Shown: positions 1 to 9,193, numbered from the stretch's first letter. The stretch is 64,000 nucleotides of DNA from Gammaproteobacteria bacterium (GCA_024279945.1 JAJRRA010000080.1:108427-172426); one strand, 5' to 3'. Notes: generated from the letters alone by a model not told the origin. A program made the numbers and translations.

Positions 1-628
1 GTGCCCTGCCCAGCTCCGAACCGGAGCCGGTAATGGCATTGAACGCACCTGGCGGATAGCCTGCCTGATGAAAAAGCTCGGCCAACAGCAGCGTGGTCAG
101 GGGCGTGTTGGAAGCCGGCTTGGCAACCACGGTACAACCAGTCATCAGGGCCGCGCCCAGTTTGAAGATGAGCAGCGTGATTGGATAGTTGAATGGCGTA
201 ATAGCCACCACCACGCCGAGGGGTTCCTTGACCACCAGAACCCGCTCGGACTCCTCGTTGATCATCGGAATCTCACCGCGCAAGCGCAGACCCTCCTCGG
301 CAAAGTAATCGAGCAGGTCGGCCGATCGTTCAATTTCGTTCTTCGAGCCGGCCAGCGGCCGGCCCAATTCGAGGGTCAGCAATTGCGCAAATTCATCGGC
401 CCGCTCGCGCAAGCGCTGGGCAGCCGCGTGTTGCAGACTGGCGCGGCGAGCCATTGGAACCTTGCGCCAGAGTGCAAAAGCTTTTGCCGCCGAAACAATG
501 GCCCGGTCGGCATCCCCGGCATTGCCTGACGGTACAGTCTCGAGTGTTTCACCCGTTGCAGGATTGGTGACCCTGATCAACTGCGACGATGTCGCCGGCG
601 TCCAGTTGCCATCGATGAAAAAATCCAT
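1..628 (-). CDS. Aldehyde dehydrogenase, N-terminal 209 residues (cut by window edge)
   Basis: NAD(P)-dependent aldehyde dehydrogenase superfamily protein, expected to oxidise an aldehyde to the acid in the cytoplasm. The visible part starts MDFFIDGNW, followed by the usual NPATGE segment, the helical LELGRPL region, and the cofactor-binding stretch with PFNYP and VVAKPASNTP, ending in the GSGSELG region. The catalytic Glu and Cys would lie beyond base 1, so activity cannot be judged. The start ATG at 628 is chosen because homologues begin at this point. It is the last visible gene of a leftward operon, 32 bases after the PEP-synthase-like subunit. Its position suggests it oxidises an aldehyde intermediate of the same pathway, but the substrate is not known. 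Confidence 0.9.
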   Translation of the reverse strand, partial: MDFFIDGNWTPATSSQLIRVTNPATGETLETVPSGNAGDADRAIVSAAKAFALWRKVPMARRASLQHAAAQRLRERADEFAQLLTLELGRPLAGSKNEIERSADLLDYFAEEGLRLRGEIPMINEESERVLVVKEPLGVVVAITPFNYPITLLIFKLGAALMTGCTVVAKPASNTPLTTLLLAELFHQAGYPPGAFNAITGSGSELGRA

Positions 629-660
629 TATTTAACTCCCGACTTGTGGCTCAGACCGGA

Positions 661-1692
661 TCATCGGCGAAACAGTCTCGCCATCTGATCGACGATGTAA
701 TCGGCATCGGCCTCTTTCTGGCTGGCGCTGAACTTAGCCGGCCTTGCCTGCACCCAGATGATGTTTGCGGGGAAAGGAAGGTCGTTATCCACCACCCATT
801 CCATATCCTGGGGCAGACCGAAGTGCTTCTCGACACCCAGCGCGATACGGACCAACTCAAGGATTTCCTCATCCTGCAGGCAGGGAAGCTCCTGCAAGTG
901 GGTGGGCACATCGGCCTGAACCGTGCCATTGAGCGTCGAGATGACGTAGCGCTGCTTCGTGCTCAGTTTTTTTTCGATGGCCAGGCTGTCCTTGTTTACG
1001 ATGAAGTTGTCCGGCGTAATATCACCGGCCACGACGCTCTCACCCAGGCCCCAGTTGCCCTCGATGACCACCTGATCCTGGTCGCCGGTGGTCGGAACCA
1101 CCGTGAGGAGCACACCGGCGCTGCGGGCATTGACCATCTGGATGACGGCGACGCCGATCGGCGCCTTGTCGACCGGCATCCCTTTTTCCAGGCGAAAAGC
1201 GATGGCCCGGGTATTGAACGTACTTTCCCATACCTCGAGGACGCGCCGTGTCACTTCCGCAGCACCCCGGACGTAGAGGTAGGTTTCCATCTGGCCGGGC
1301 ATGCTGACCGAACCACTGGAGCGTACCGCCACCGGCAGGTCGGGCACACCGCAACGGGCGCATAGCGCCTCGTAGTTGCTCTCAATTTCAGCGGCAATAT
1401 CCGCCGGAAGCGGGGTCTGTGCGATCAGGAGTTTCGCTGCCTGGCTGGCATCCATCTGCTTTTGAACACTGTCACACAGGTCCTCGCCGAGGGATGCAAA
1501 GTAGGCTTCAATGCGTTCGCCCAGGCCCGTCACCTGCATGTATTGCTCAAAACCATCCACCGAAATGGCAAAACCCGGCGGCACACGCATGCCAAGACGG
1601 GTCATTTCTCCGAGATTCGCACACTTCCTGCCAACCAGGTCGAAATGCTCCTGGCCAAGCTCCTCCATCGCATAAATCCACTTCTTTGCCAT
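661..1692 (-). CDS. PEP-synthase-like ATP-binding subunit (phenylphosphate synthase beta-like)
   Basis: Stand-alone pyruvate-phosphate-dikinase N-terminal (ATP-grasp) domain of about 343 residues. Family hallmarks are the GMRVPPGFAIS segment near residue 38, VAVRSS followed by PGQMETYL, the GVLLTVVP and GLGESVVAGDITPD segments, and a closing VQARPAKF that matches the family's LQxRP motif. Complete PEP synthases carry this domain fused to a phosphohistidine and a PEP-binding domain; here it is separate, as in the 40-kDa subunit of phenylphosphate synthase. It should bind ATP and phosphorylate the histidine of the partner encoded 27 bases upstream. Two in-frame ATGs exist (1698 and 1692); the GGGAG element fits the second better (9-base spacing). 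The phosphate acceptor is unknown. Confidence 0.85.
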   Translation of the reverse strand: MAKKWIYAMEELGQEHFDLVGRKCANLGEMTRLGMRVPPGFAISVDGFEQYMQVTGLGERIEAYFASLGEDLCDSVQKQMDASQAAKLLIAQTPLPADIAAEIESNYEALCARCGVPDLPVAVRSSGSVSMPGQMETYLYVRGAAEVTRRVLEVWESTFNTRAIAFRLEKGMPVDKAPIGVAVIQMVNARSAGVLLTVVPTTGDQDQVVIEGNWGLGESVVAGDITPDNFIVNKDSLAIEKKLSTKQRYVISTLNGTVQADVPTHLQELPCLQDEEILELVRIALGVEKHFGLPQDMEWVVDNDLPFPANIIWVQARPAKFSASQKEADADYIVDQMARLFRR

Positions 1693-1719
1693 TACCATTT
1701 GCTCCCGGATGAATTCAGA

Positions 1720-3429
1720 TTACTTGTCGAGGACATACAGGGCACCTATGTTGGCGTCCACACGGATCCTCTGGCCGGTCTTGATTTTCTCGGTTCCGAC
1801 GAACACATTCATCAACACCGGAATACCGTATTCTCGCCCCACGATTGCGGCATGAGACAGCGAGGCGCCCCGGTCCATCACCACTCCGCTGATGAAGGAG
1901 AACACCGGTGTCCAACTCGGTGAGGTGGTTGCTGCGACCAGAATCTCGCCCGGCTGGATGTCGGCAAGCTGGTCCTCGTTCAGGATCACCCGCGCGAGAC
2001 CTTCGACAACACCCGGAGAACCGCAGGTACCGTGCAGATCGGCGTTGAGCTCTTCTCTAACCACCGGCATGGCTCCAACCACCACTTTCAGGGCAATCGG
2101 GTCATTCGACTTCACCAGCATGGCCATCGCCTGGTCCATGTCGAAGCCTTCTCTGAGGATGGCTGGAGGATTCGGCTCCTTGCACCACTCCAGCCATTCT
2201 GCACGCCTGGCTTCCACGCTGGGGCGCAGATTGTAGTGATCCGGGTTGATGGCCACTTTGCGGATCTCCTCCGGGATGAGAAAGAAAATGTCATCGAGCG
2301 TGTCGATGGTGCCGGCACTGACCAGGCGCCGACTGATGCCCAGCGCAGAGCGGCGCATCATGGCGTGGGTGTAGAGATCCAGGTAGTGGTCGTGCTCCTC
2401 ACTGAATGCGCCCGACTTCTGTGCCAGCCGCAGGATCGTTGTGAACCAGCCCTTTTGCTCAGGTGCAATCTTCGCAAACACTTCCTTCTCGGCAGCTTCA
2501 CGTTCCCGGCTGATCTTTTCACGCTCCTGCTCGAGGTTGAAACCACCCCCTTTCACCAGGAACTGCTTGAGGTTGGTCAACGGAGGAGTGGGGTCCTCGA
2601 TCCAGGTAGGCTGATTCATCTCGGACATGCGCTGCATGCGCCAGCCGTCCTCGTCGAGGAACTCACGAAACTCCGCCATGAAAGCGGGGCCCTTCTCCGC
2701 AGCCTCGATATTGCTCTCAATGTCGGCCGGCTCGCTGGCCAGAATGATGTCCGCCAGTCCAAGCTGCGCCGCCTTCTGGGAAAACTCCCAGATTCGCTTG
2801 TCCACCTGGAGTACTTTATTGTCGAAGCCGGAAATGAGCTTGTGAAAAAGCGGATGTGTGTCGTCGATGCCGATCAACTCACGGCACAGATTCTCAAACA
2901 GGATGTAGCCGGTGTAGGTGCCGTACATCATGTACATGTGAACTTCCCACATGCGCCGGCAGACATTGACCGTTTGCTCAAAATTATCCAGCAGTTCGAT
3001 GTTGGTCGCCCGATCCAGATCGACTTTCTTCAAATCTTCGTACAAGCCCAGTATCTCGTCCAACTGGCTGTGCCAGAGGCCATCGTAATCCTCAATGAAG
3101 GGCCGGATGGCCACCCGAAAACGATCTTCACGCTGGCGTTGCTCTTCCTCGGACTTGACCAGCATGACCGTCAGGTAGCCACCACCGTTCCTGAATCGCC
3201 AGTCCCACCCTTTCACGGTCGGCAGAGAGAGCTTTTCTGCTCCGTACTGCATGCCGTGACGGCAAAAGTTGATCCAGAACCAGCCAAACAGAGGGGTCCA
3301 GGGCGGAACCGAATGGGTTGCATCAAGGAACCAGGCAGGGGACTGTTCCAGGTCGGCTTTCTCGTCAAATTCGAAACCCGTAACCGGGGGCAACATCGTT
3401 GTCGTCTGAGTGACGGTGGCAGTGGTCAT
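1720..3429 (-). CDS. PEP-synthase-like phosphohistidine subunit (phenylphosphate synthase alpha-like)
   Basis: Protein of 569 residues with a long N-terminal region of unrecognised fold rich in Trp (about 1-470) and a C-terminal PEP-utilising mobile domain. The latter has the phosphohistidine signature GASLSHAAIVGREYGIP, placing the catalytic His near residue 526. In PEP synthases this His carries phosphate from the ATP-binding domain to the acceptor. The size and the split from the ATP-grasp subunit match the 70-kDa plus 40-kDa layout of phenylphosphate synthase. The N-terminal region probably binds the alcohol or phenol acceptor. A strong AAAGGAGGAAG ribosome site precedes the ATG at 3429. 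No third (CBS-domain) subunit and no UbiD-type carboxylase are seen in this window, so assignment to phenol phosphorylation is not secure. Confidence 0.8.
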   Translation of the reverse strand: MTTATVTQTTTMLPPVTGFEFDEKADLEQSPAWFLDATHSVPPWTPLFGWFWINFCRHGMQYGAEKLSLPTVKGWDWRFRNGGGYLTVMLVKSEEEQRQREDRFRVAIRPFIEDYDGLWHSQLDEILGLYEDLKKVDLDRATNIELLDNFEQTVNVCRRMWEVHMYMMYGTYTGYILFENLCRELIGIDDTHPLFHKLISGFDNKVLQVDKRIWEFSQKAAQLGLADIILASEPADIESNIEAAEKGPAFMAEFREFLDEDGWRMQRMSEMNQPTWIEDPTPPLTNLKQFLVKGGGFNLEQEREKISREREAAEKEVFAKIAPEQKGWFTTILRLAQKSGAFSEEHDHYLDLYTHAMMRRSALGISRRLVSAGTIDTLDDIFFLIPEEIRKVAINPDHYNLRPSVEARRAEWLEWCKEPNPPAILREGFDMDQAMAMLVKSNDPIALKVVVGAMPVVREELNADLHGTCGSPGVVEGLARVILNEDQLADIQPGEILVAATTSPSWTPVFSFISGVVMDRGASLSHAAIVGREYGIPVLMNVFVGTEKIKTGQRIRVDANIGALYVLDK

Positions 3430-3466
3430 TGTCTTCCTCCTTTTGTCCTTTTCGTACAAATATTCT

Positions 3467-5554
3467 TTACCGGGTCAGCACGGTTTCGGGGTCAATCAGG
3501 GTTGCTGACGCGACGATTTCCGCGATGTCCATTACCTGTGTGCCCCCTTGCGGGTGGCGCACGGTAAGGCCATCCTTGAGCATGGTGGCGCAGAAGGGGC
3601 AAGCAGTGGCAACGATTCCGGCGCCGGTAGCGTTCACCTGGTCTGCACGTGCATGACTGATACGCCCGCCGGCAATTTCCTGGGTCCAGTTCCTGCCGCC
3701 GCCGGCGCCGCAGCAGAAGCTTTGCTCGCGTTTGCGCTCCATCTCCACCAGTTCCACGCCAGGGATCGCTGTCAACACCTCGCGCGGTGCATCGTATTCG
3801 CCGTTGTAGCGGCCAAGATAGCAGGAATCGTGAAATGTCAGCAATCCGTCCACCCTGCCCTCAATTTGCAGGCATTTGCTGCGCAGCAGGTCACGAATCA
3901 ATTCACTGTGGTGGACGACCTCGTAATTGCCACCCAGTTGAGGGTATTCGTTCTTGAGTGAGTTAAAACAGTGGGCGCAACCGGTGACGATGGTGTCAAA
4001 CTTATACCTGGAAAGTGTCTCCATGGTGCGTTGAGCACAGCTCATAAAAAGGACTTCATCACCGATCCTGCGGGCCGCATCGCCGGTGCACGACTCTTCG
4101 TCGCCGAGGATGGCGAAATCTACGCCCGCCCGCCCGAGCACGGTCGCAATTGCGCGTGCGACCTGCTGGCCACGCTCGTCAAAGCTCGAAGCGCATCCAA
4201 CCCAGTAGAGGTATTCAGCCTGGCCCTTGTCGGCCATGCGTGGGACATCCAGTCCCTTTGTCCAGGCGGTTCGGGATACGCTGATTCCCTGGTAAGGTGT
4301 TCCACGCGTTTCGAGATTGGCCAGTGTTGACTGCAGTTGCTGCGGATAATTCGCCGTCTCCATCACCAGATGACGCCGCATGTCGACGATCATGGGCACC
4401 TGCTCGACTCCGACAGGACACGCTTCCACACAAGCCCCGCAGGTCACGCAGGACCACAGCGCTTCGGGTGAGACAGCATTGATCATCGCAGGAAGGCCGG
4501 CTGTTACCAGGGGCCGGTCAGCGTCTGCCGGCAGATTCACCGGAGCACGCGGAGCGAGGCCACGCGCATGGTCGCGCAGGTCCAGAATCAGTGCCTTGGG
4601 CGAAAGTGGCTGACCGGCGGCAAAGGCCGGGCACATTTCCTGACAGCGCCCACATTCAGTGCAGCTCTCCAGGTCGAGCGCCTGCTTCCAGCTCAGCTCC
4701 CCGGGCGCACTTGCGCCAAGGGCTGCCTCTTCATCATCAAAGTCAATCGCCTGGAGCGCACGATCTCCGGGCCTGAAGTCCAGTGGAGAGAAAAAGATAT
4801 TAAAGGGTGCGGTAATGACGTGCAGCAGCTTGGTGTAGGGAATCGCCGCAATGAGTCCGCAGGCCAGGACAAGATGGAACCACCACAGTCCGGCGTGCCA
4901 CTGCTGGAGCGAAACATCGCCCACCCCGGTGCTTCGCAGCAGCGTGCCAACGGTGAAACCAACCGGCGACCAGTGGGCCCAGGGATCACCGGTGACCGCA
5001 ATGCGGATCCCCTCCAGCACGAACCCGGTCAGCAACAGGATCAGGAGCACCAGCGGAATCGCCGCGTCAACAAGGGGCCGCGACCGGTCGCCAGGCTGCC
5101 GCAGACGGTTGGCCCGGGTGACGTAACGGCGCCACAACAGAACCGTCAGACCGGCAATGGCCACGAGGCCGGCCAGATCGAGGGTCAGCGACTGAAACCA
5201 CAGGTAGAACGTACCGCGCATCACCGGGATACCGAAATCCTCCTCAAGCATCACCACCAGGGTGCCGATGAAAAGCAGGACAAAGCCCCACGAGAGACCA
5301 AGGTGCGCCAGGCCGGCGCTACGCTCCCGCAGCAATCGGCGTTGTGCGAGCGCCTGCGCTGCAACTTGACGGAACCTGCGCGCAATGACATCGAAGCGCT
5401 CAATTCGGGTGACTTTCCGCCAGCGCCGGAAGATCCGGTAAACGCCGTAAGTGAACACGATCAGTGCAATCGCCAGCACCAGATACAGAAACTCCCTGCC
5501 GTTGATGTTCCAGTAAGCAGGGCGTGTTATCAGGTTCATCGCATCGGTGAGCAC
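3467..5554 (-). CDS. Membrane Fe-S oxidoreductase with CCG domains (ETF:quinone oxidoreductase type)
   Basis: About 695 residues. The N-terminal 250 residues hold several membrane segments resembling the gamma subunit of nitrate reductase (b-type haem anchor). Then come two 4Fe-4S motifs, CTECGRCQEMCP and CVTCGACVEACP, and a C-terminal cysteine-rich heterodisulfide-reductase (CCG) region with CCGAGGGRNW and ACPFC. Such proteins next to etfBA take electrons from reduced ETF and pass them to the membrane quinone pool. A GTG start at 5554 overlaps the etfA stop (TAGTG); an ATG five codons inside, at 5539, is an alternative. The tight coupling to etfBA strongly supports an electron-transfer role for an upstream flavin dehydrogenase. 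Confidence 0.9.
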   Translation of the reverse strand: MLTDAMNLITRPAYWNINGREFLYLVLAIALIVFTYGVYRIFRRWRKVTRIERFDVIARRFRQVAAQALAQRRLLRERSAGLAHLGLSWGFVLLFIGTLVVMLEEDFGIPVMRGTFYLWFQSLTLDLAGLVAIAGLTVLLWRRYVTRANRLRQPGDRSRPLVDAAIPLVLLILLLTGFVLEGIRIAVTGDPWAHWSPVGFTVGTLLRSTGVGDVSLQQWHAGLWWFHLVLACGLIAAIPYTKLLHVITAPFNIFFSPLDFRPGDRALQAIDFDDEEAALGASAPGELSWKQALDLESCTECGRCQEMCPAFAAGQPLSPKALILDLRDHARGLAPRAPVNLPADADRPLVTAGLPAMINAVSPEALWSCVTCGACVEACPVGVEQVPMIVDMRRHLVMETANYPQQLQSTLANLETRGTPYQGISVSRTAWTKGLDVPRMADKGQAEYLYWVGCASSFDERGQQVARAIATVLGRAGVDFAILGDEESCTGDAARRIGDEVLFMSCAQRTMETLSRYKFDTIVTGCAHCFNSLKNEYPQLGGNYEVVHHSELIRDLLRSKCLQIEGRVDGLLTFHDSCYLGRYNGEYDAPREVLTAIPGVELVEMERKREQSFCCGAGGGRNWTQEIAGGRISHARADQVNATGAGIVATACPFCATMLKDGLTVRHPQGGTQVMDIAEIVASATLIDPETVLTR

Positions 5555-6555
5555 TAAGCGCTGCTCTTCCCCGCTTGCAGCTTCTCTTTCAGCGCATCGT
5601 ACAGGCCCGGCAACACTTCCTTCCAGTCACCTACAACACCGTAGTTAGCCAGATGGAAGAATGGCGCTGTCTTGTCGATGTTGACCACTGCAATGGCCTG
5701 GGCCGAGGAACAACCGGCCAGGTGCTGGCTCGCTCCCGAAATACCAACGGCGAGGTAAAGGTCGGGCGCAACGGTCTTTCCGGTAAGCCCCACCTGCAAC
5801 GCAGTCGGCACCCACCCGGAATCGCAAACGACCCGCGAGGCCGAAACTGCCCCGCCCATCAGTCCGGCAATTTCCTCAAGCAGGCCGGTGAAGGGTTCAG
5901 GACCACCGATCCCCGCACCACCGGAAACCAGCACAGGGGCCCGCTCGATGTTTTTCCCGGTGCCACTCTCATGCCGCGTCCGTGCACCACAGTGCGTCTG
6001 CCGCGGGCCTGGTAAAACCAGCTCATAATGATGCATCAGTGATACAGCAGCTTGCTGTGGCTGTGCAGCTTCAAATGCCCGTGGCCGTGGCACGATGACC
6101 CAGGGTCCCTGCCGGGCTTTCACAGTTGCCGCGACCGCACCACCAAATACCGGGCGTACCGCCGTGATACCTTGTGGCCCATTTTCCACCTGGGTCACAT
6201 CCTGCAGGAGTGACCAGCCCATCTGGATCGCCAGCCGTGCCGCCGTCTCAACACCCAACGGGGTTCGCGGCAACAGCACCACCTTGGGTTTGATTGCACC
6301 GCACAAGGCCGCGAGCGCTGCGCTGTTACCTTCGGGCCAGGGATCCGCAAGACGCTCGTCCTCGAACACATGAACCTCGGCCGCCTCTGCATGGCTCAGT
6401 GCTTCGAGCACGCTGTCGAGTTGCCAGCCGGCCAGTGCGACATGAACTGCCTCGCCGTCCGTAGCAGCCAGTTTGGTGGCCACGGTCATCAATTCCCAGA
6501 ACTCGGGCCGCAACTCACCGTTGTCCGGTTCTGCGAAAACGAGAATACCCGGCAT
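5554..6555 (-). CDS. etfA: Electron transfer flavoprotein alpha subunit
   Basis: Alpha subunit of ETF, 333 residues from the ATG at 6555, which follows a good AAAGGAG site. The open frame extends further upstream, but that part overlaps the end of etfB and lacks ETF features. The N-terminal domain starts MPGILVFAEPDNGELRP. The C-terminal FAD domain shows LVSGGAGIGGPEPFTGL, the SRVVCDSGWVP segment, DLYLAVGISGASQHLAG with the characteristic Ser/Gln and His, and AIAVVNIDKTAPFFHLANYGVVGD. With EtfB it carries electrons from a flavin dehydrogenase to the membrane Fe-S protein encoded immediately downstream. The best upstream donor candidate is the CrtI-like oxidoreductase at the head of the operon. 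Confidence 0.95.
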   Translation of the reverse strand: MPGILVFAEPDNGELRPEFWELMTVATKLAATDGEAVHVALAGWQLDSVLEALSHAEAAEVHVFEDERLADPWPEGNSAALAALCGAIKPKVVLLPRTPLGVETAARLAIQMGWSLLQDVTQVENGPQGITAVRPVFGGAVAATVKARQGPWVIVPRPRAFEAAQPQQAAVSLMHHYELVLPGPRQTHCGARTRHESGTGKNIERAPVLVSGGAGIGGPEPFTGLLEEIAGLMGGAVSASRVVCDSGWVPTALQVGLTGKTVAPDLYLAVGISGASQHLAGCSSAQAIAVVNIDKTAPFFHLANYGVVGDWKEVLPGLYDALKEKLQAGKSSA

Positions 6556-6580
6556 GGCTAGTGCTCCTTTTGAAAGTACA

Positions 6581-7390
6581 CTAGGCACCTCCCTCAGCTC
6601 GTATGATGCCGTCTTCCCACAGCAAATCGGCGAGTTTCCGCCCTGCTGCCGCACCATCGACGGCTTCGATAAAGTGACACTCGCGCCCAACAGAAGGAAT
6701 GGCGAGATCGACAATGTCGATCTGCGGAGCAGGTGCCGCAGCGATACCCAGTTCATCCAGTGTCATCTGCCGCGGCTGAATGCGCGCCGTTGCCAGGCGG
6801 GCACGTGCCGTGGGCATACGCAAGGGGCCCAGTTCACTGGTCACGGTGACAACGGCGGGCAATTCGCTCCACATCATCTGGCTGCCATCCGGCAGCACCC
6901 GCTCAATCTCGATACGCTGCTCCGTTACGGTAAGTTTCCGGGCCAGCGTGAGGCACGGCATTTCCAGTGCATGGGCAAGCATCAGGGGCACGAATGCATT
7001 GTCCCAGTCCGAGGCCTGGCGTCCGCACAGAACCAGGTCTACCGCACCAATTTTTGCGATTGCGGCAGCCAGAACGGTGGCCAGGTACCAGCCATCCCAG
7101 GTATCCAGGGAAGGATCCCGCACCAGCACCAACTGGTCGGCGCCAACGGCGAGTGCACGTTTCATGACATCGGTATTGAAGTTTTCGCCCAGCGAGAGGG
7201 CAATGATCTCCAGTTGCCCCCGTTCTTCCTTCAAACGCAGCGCGGCTTCCAGGGCCTGCTCGTCGTAACCGTTGATCACCGGTGGGCCGGCCACGGCCTG
7301 GCGAACCGTTTTCGCCTCGGCATCCAGGGTCAGGTCGGTGGCCGGTGTCAGTGGGTCAACGACCTGCTTGAGACAGACGACTGCGCGCAT
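6581..7390 (-). CDS. etfB: Electron transfer flavoprotein beta subunit
   Basis: Beta subunit of ETF, 269 residues. It begins MRAVVCLKQVVDP at the ATG at 7390, behind a GGAGGG ribosome site; longer in-frame extensions do not resemble ETF. Typical features are NGYDEQALEAALRLKE, the ALAVGADQLVLVRDP stretch, DLVLCGRQASDWDN, and the C-terminal domain that packs on EtfA. It binds AMP structurally and forms the recognition site for partner dehydrogenases. It lies 25 bases before etfA and 19 bases after the FAD oxidoreductase, so the three are almost certainly one transcript. A dedicated etfBA pair in a catabolic operon suggests a specialised dehydrogenation rather than the general fatty-acid ETF. 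Confidence 0.95.
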   Translation of the reverse strand: MRAVVCLKQVVDPLTPATDLTLDAEAKTVRQAVAGPPVINGYDEQALEAALRLKEERGQLEIIALSLGENFNTDVMKRALAVGADQLVLVRDPSLDTWDGWYLATVLAAAIAKIGAVDLVLCGRQASDWDNAFVPLMLAHALEMPCLTLARKLTVTEQRIEIERVLPDGSQMMWSELPAVVTVTSELGPLRMPTARARLATARIQPRQMTLDELGIAAAPAPQIDIVDLAIPSVGRECHFIEAVDGAAAGRKLADLLWEDGIIRAEGGA

Positions 7391-7409
7391 ATACCCTCCG
7401 GTGGCCGCT

Positions 7410-9071
7410 TCAGAAATCGCGATTGGCCATTTCCCAGAAGCGTGGCAATCCACGATCCTCGGCGATGACTTTGTATGCGATGTAACCGCTGCCGCGACCG
7501 ATGCCCGCAGCGGAGTGCAGATTGGACGAGCACTGATACAGGTTCTTGATCGGACTGCGATAGCTCGCCAGTTCAGGGAAGGGACGGAAGCGCCCGAGTT
7601 GGGATGCGATCATAGAACCTTCGGTCCAGCCGCCTTCTATCATGTCAGGATGTCCTGACTGAACATCATAGGGGCTGTAGATACGCGTTGCGATGATGTT
7701 GTCGCGCGTCATGTTTGGTGCGTAGGTTTCCCACTTATCCAGCCACTGATTGACGAAGTCCTCCTTGATCCGTGTCCACTCCGTGCCGGAAAAGAAACGG
7801 GCCGGCGCGGTGAAGTCTTCGATCAGAACCGTGTTTTTACCTTCTGGGGCACGGGTGCGGTCCCAGATGCTGTCGGGCGCCGTGAGCACATACAATTGCT
7901 GCGGGTAACCCAGTAAAAAGATGTCGTGCTGGTATTTGGAGGCGAAATAATCCGGATCCTTGGCGCCGGTGTACAAACGCGGTTGTATGCCGACACCCGG
8001 GTTGAGGTGTTCCGCCTTGTACTCGGGCAGTTCATGCATCGCCACATTGCCCCAGAGGATCTGGCCGCGGTCGTAGTGGATGTTATTCAGGCGGTGGAGA
8101 ATCCGGTCCGAGATGGTCTCGTCACGCAACAGGCGCAGATAGGTCTGCGGCATGCCCAGATCGGAAACCACGATGGTGGAGTGGAAGTGGCTGCCGTCGC
8201 TCAATTCGACACCGGTTGCCTTGCCACCCTCGACGATGATCTTGTCCACGTTGTGCCCGGTAAAATATTTCACACCCAGTTTCTTGCCGGCTGAAACCAG
8301 TGCGTCCGTAATCGACTGTGTGCCACCCTTGACGATCGCAGCGGGCTCAAAGGAAAGCACCAGCCCCATGGCATGAACCAGTGTCATCAGGCCGCCCGGG
8401 TCGTCCGGGAAACAACCGCCCGAAGTGGGGGTCGCGCGCATAAACAGGGTGCGCAGTTCTGGACTCTCAAAGAAATCGTAGGCGATTTGCCGGATCGACA
8501 TGAACTGGTGAACCGGTTCAACCCCGCTGTCGGGAATCGCCATCAGTTCCTCCAGCGCATCCGGTATCGGCCATTGGGGCGGTTCAGTGAACCGATGCTT
8601 GTGGAAAGCGGCCTTCCAGTACTTGTTGTACTGATCGAACAGGCGCAGGTACATGTCGGCATCGCGTTGCGAGAAAGCCTTGATCTGCTCATAAGTCTTC
8701 TGCACATTATCCGGCGCAAGCTCGGTACGACCGGTGATCGGGTCCACAACGCGGTAAGCCGAATAACCGATAAAACTGGAGCCGTCATCGAAGATCATAC
8801 CTTCGTTCTGCTCGGGGAAAACGTATTCGAGCCCCTCTTCCCGAAGATTGAAATCCTCGTAAGCAGGATGACCGTAGAAACGGGTGAAATGCGCACAGGG
8901 ATTTTGCCGGAAGCCGGGTGCCGGCCCCTCCTCGCTGATTGCTCCGCCACCGAAAGCCGTGTGTCTTTCAAGTACGGCCACGCTCATGCCGGCCTTGGCC
9001 AGATAACAGGCCATGATGGTTCCGTGATGCCCGCCCCCAATGACGATTGCATCGTATTTCGCATCAGACAT
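7410..9071 (-). CDS. CrtI/phytoene-desaturase-type FAD-dependent oxidoreductase
   Basis: Flavoprotein of 553 residues from the ATG at 9071, which has a GAGGAGAAAG ribosome site. It starts with a dinucleotide-binding motif (AIVIGGGHHGTIMACYLAKAG ending in the VLERHTAFGGGA segment) and ends with a C-terminal FAD-contact segment (IKNLYQCSSNLHSAAGIGRGSG). This is the phytoene-desaturase/NAD(P)-FAD oxidoreductase group, whose members dehydrogenate or isomerise hydrophobic substrates. As the first gene of the operon, directly followed by etfBA, it is the likely source of electrons for ETF. No carotenoid genes are nearby, so carotenoid synthesis is unlikely. The substrate is inferred to be hydrophobic and probably cyclic, but the sequence does not show this directly. 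Confidence 0.85.
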   Translation of the reverse strand: MSDAKYDAIVIGGGHHGTIMACYLAKAGMSVAVLERHTAFGGGAISEEGPAPGFRQNPCAHFTRFYGHPAYEDFNLREEGLEYVFPEQNEGMIFDDGSSFIGYSAYRVVDPITGRTELAPDNVQKTYEQIKAFSQRDADMYLRLFDQYNKYWKAAFHKHRFTEPPQWPIPDALEELMAIPDSGVEPVHQFMSIRQIAYDFFESPELRTLFMRATPTSGGCFPDDPGGLMTLVHAMGLVLSFEPAAIVKGGTQSITDALVSAGKKLGVKYFTGHNVDKIIVEGGKATGVELSDGSHFHSTIVVSDLGMPQTYLRLLRDETISDRILHRLNNIHYDRGQILWGNVAMHELPEYKAEHLNPGVGIQPRLYTGAKDPDYFASKYQHDIFLLGYPQQLYVLTAPDSIWDRTRAPEGKNTVLIEDFTAPARFFSGTEWTRIKEDFVNQWLDKWETYAPNMTRDNIIATRIYSPYDVQSGHPDMIEGGWTEGSMIASQLGRFRPFPELASYRSPIKNLYQCSSNLHSAAGIGRGSGYIAYKVIAEDRGLPRFWEMANRDF

Positions 9072-9160
9072 TATTCTTTCTCCTCGATCCGGATGTTCCT
9101 GATTTCCGGTCGAGGTTAGCAAGGCCATCCTTCGCCTGTCAAGCATTTTTCTAACAGTTG

Positions 9161-9174
9161 TTCGATTTTTCGAA
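9161..9174. promoter_or_regulatory. Candidate TetR operator in the divergent intergenic region
   Basis: A perfect inverted repeat TTCGA-TTTT-TCGAA lies between the divergent oxidoreductase operon (start 9071) and the tetR gene (start 9194), 20 bases before the tetR ATG. TetR-family repressors usually bind short palindromes in just this position and control both directions. Assignment is from position and symmetry only. Confidence 0.45.
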
Positions 9175-9193
9175 TTATGGTTTAATATACGCA

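Noticed and set aside
1..3429. Naming the two PEP-synthase-like genes ppsA and ppsB of phenol degradation
   Set aside because: Layout matches phenylphosphate synthase, but the third subunit and carboxylase are not in view and the neighbours (CrtI-like enzyme, etf) are not typical, so no symbol was given.
2032..3567. Long forward open frame (511 codons) opposite the phosphohistidine subunit
   Set aside because: Antisense to a protein with clear PEP-utilising motifs; the forward translation has no recognisable domain and arises from high-GC codon bias.
4568..5557. Forward open frame opposite the membrane Fe-S protein
   Set aside because: No motif; the reverse strand carries conserved Fe-S motifs and overlaps etfA in the usual way.
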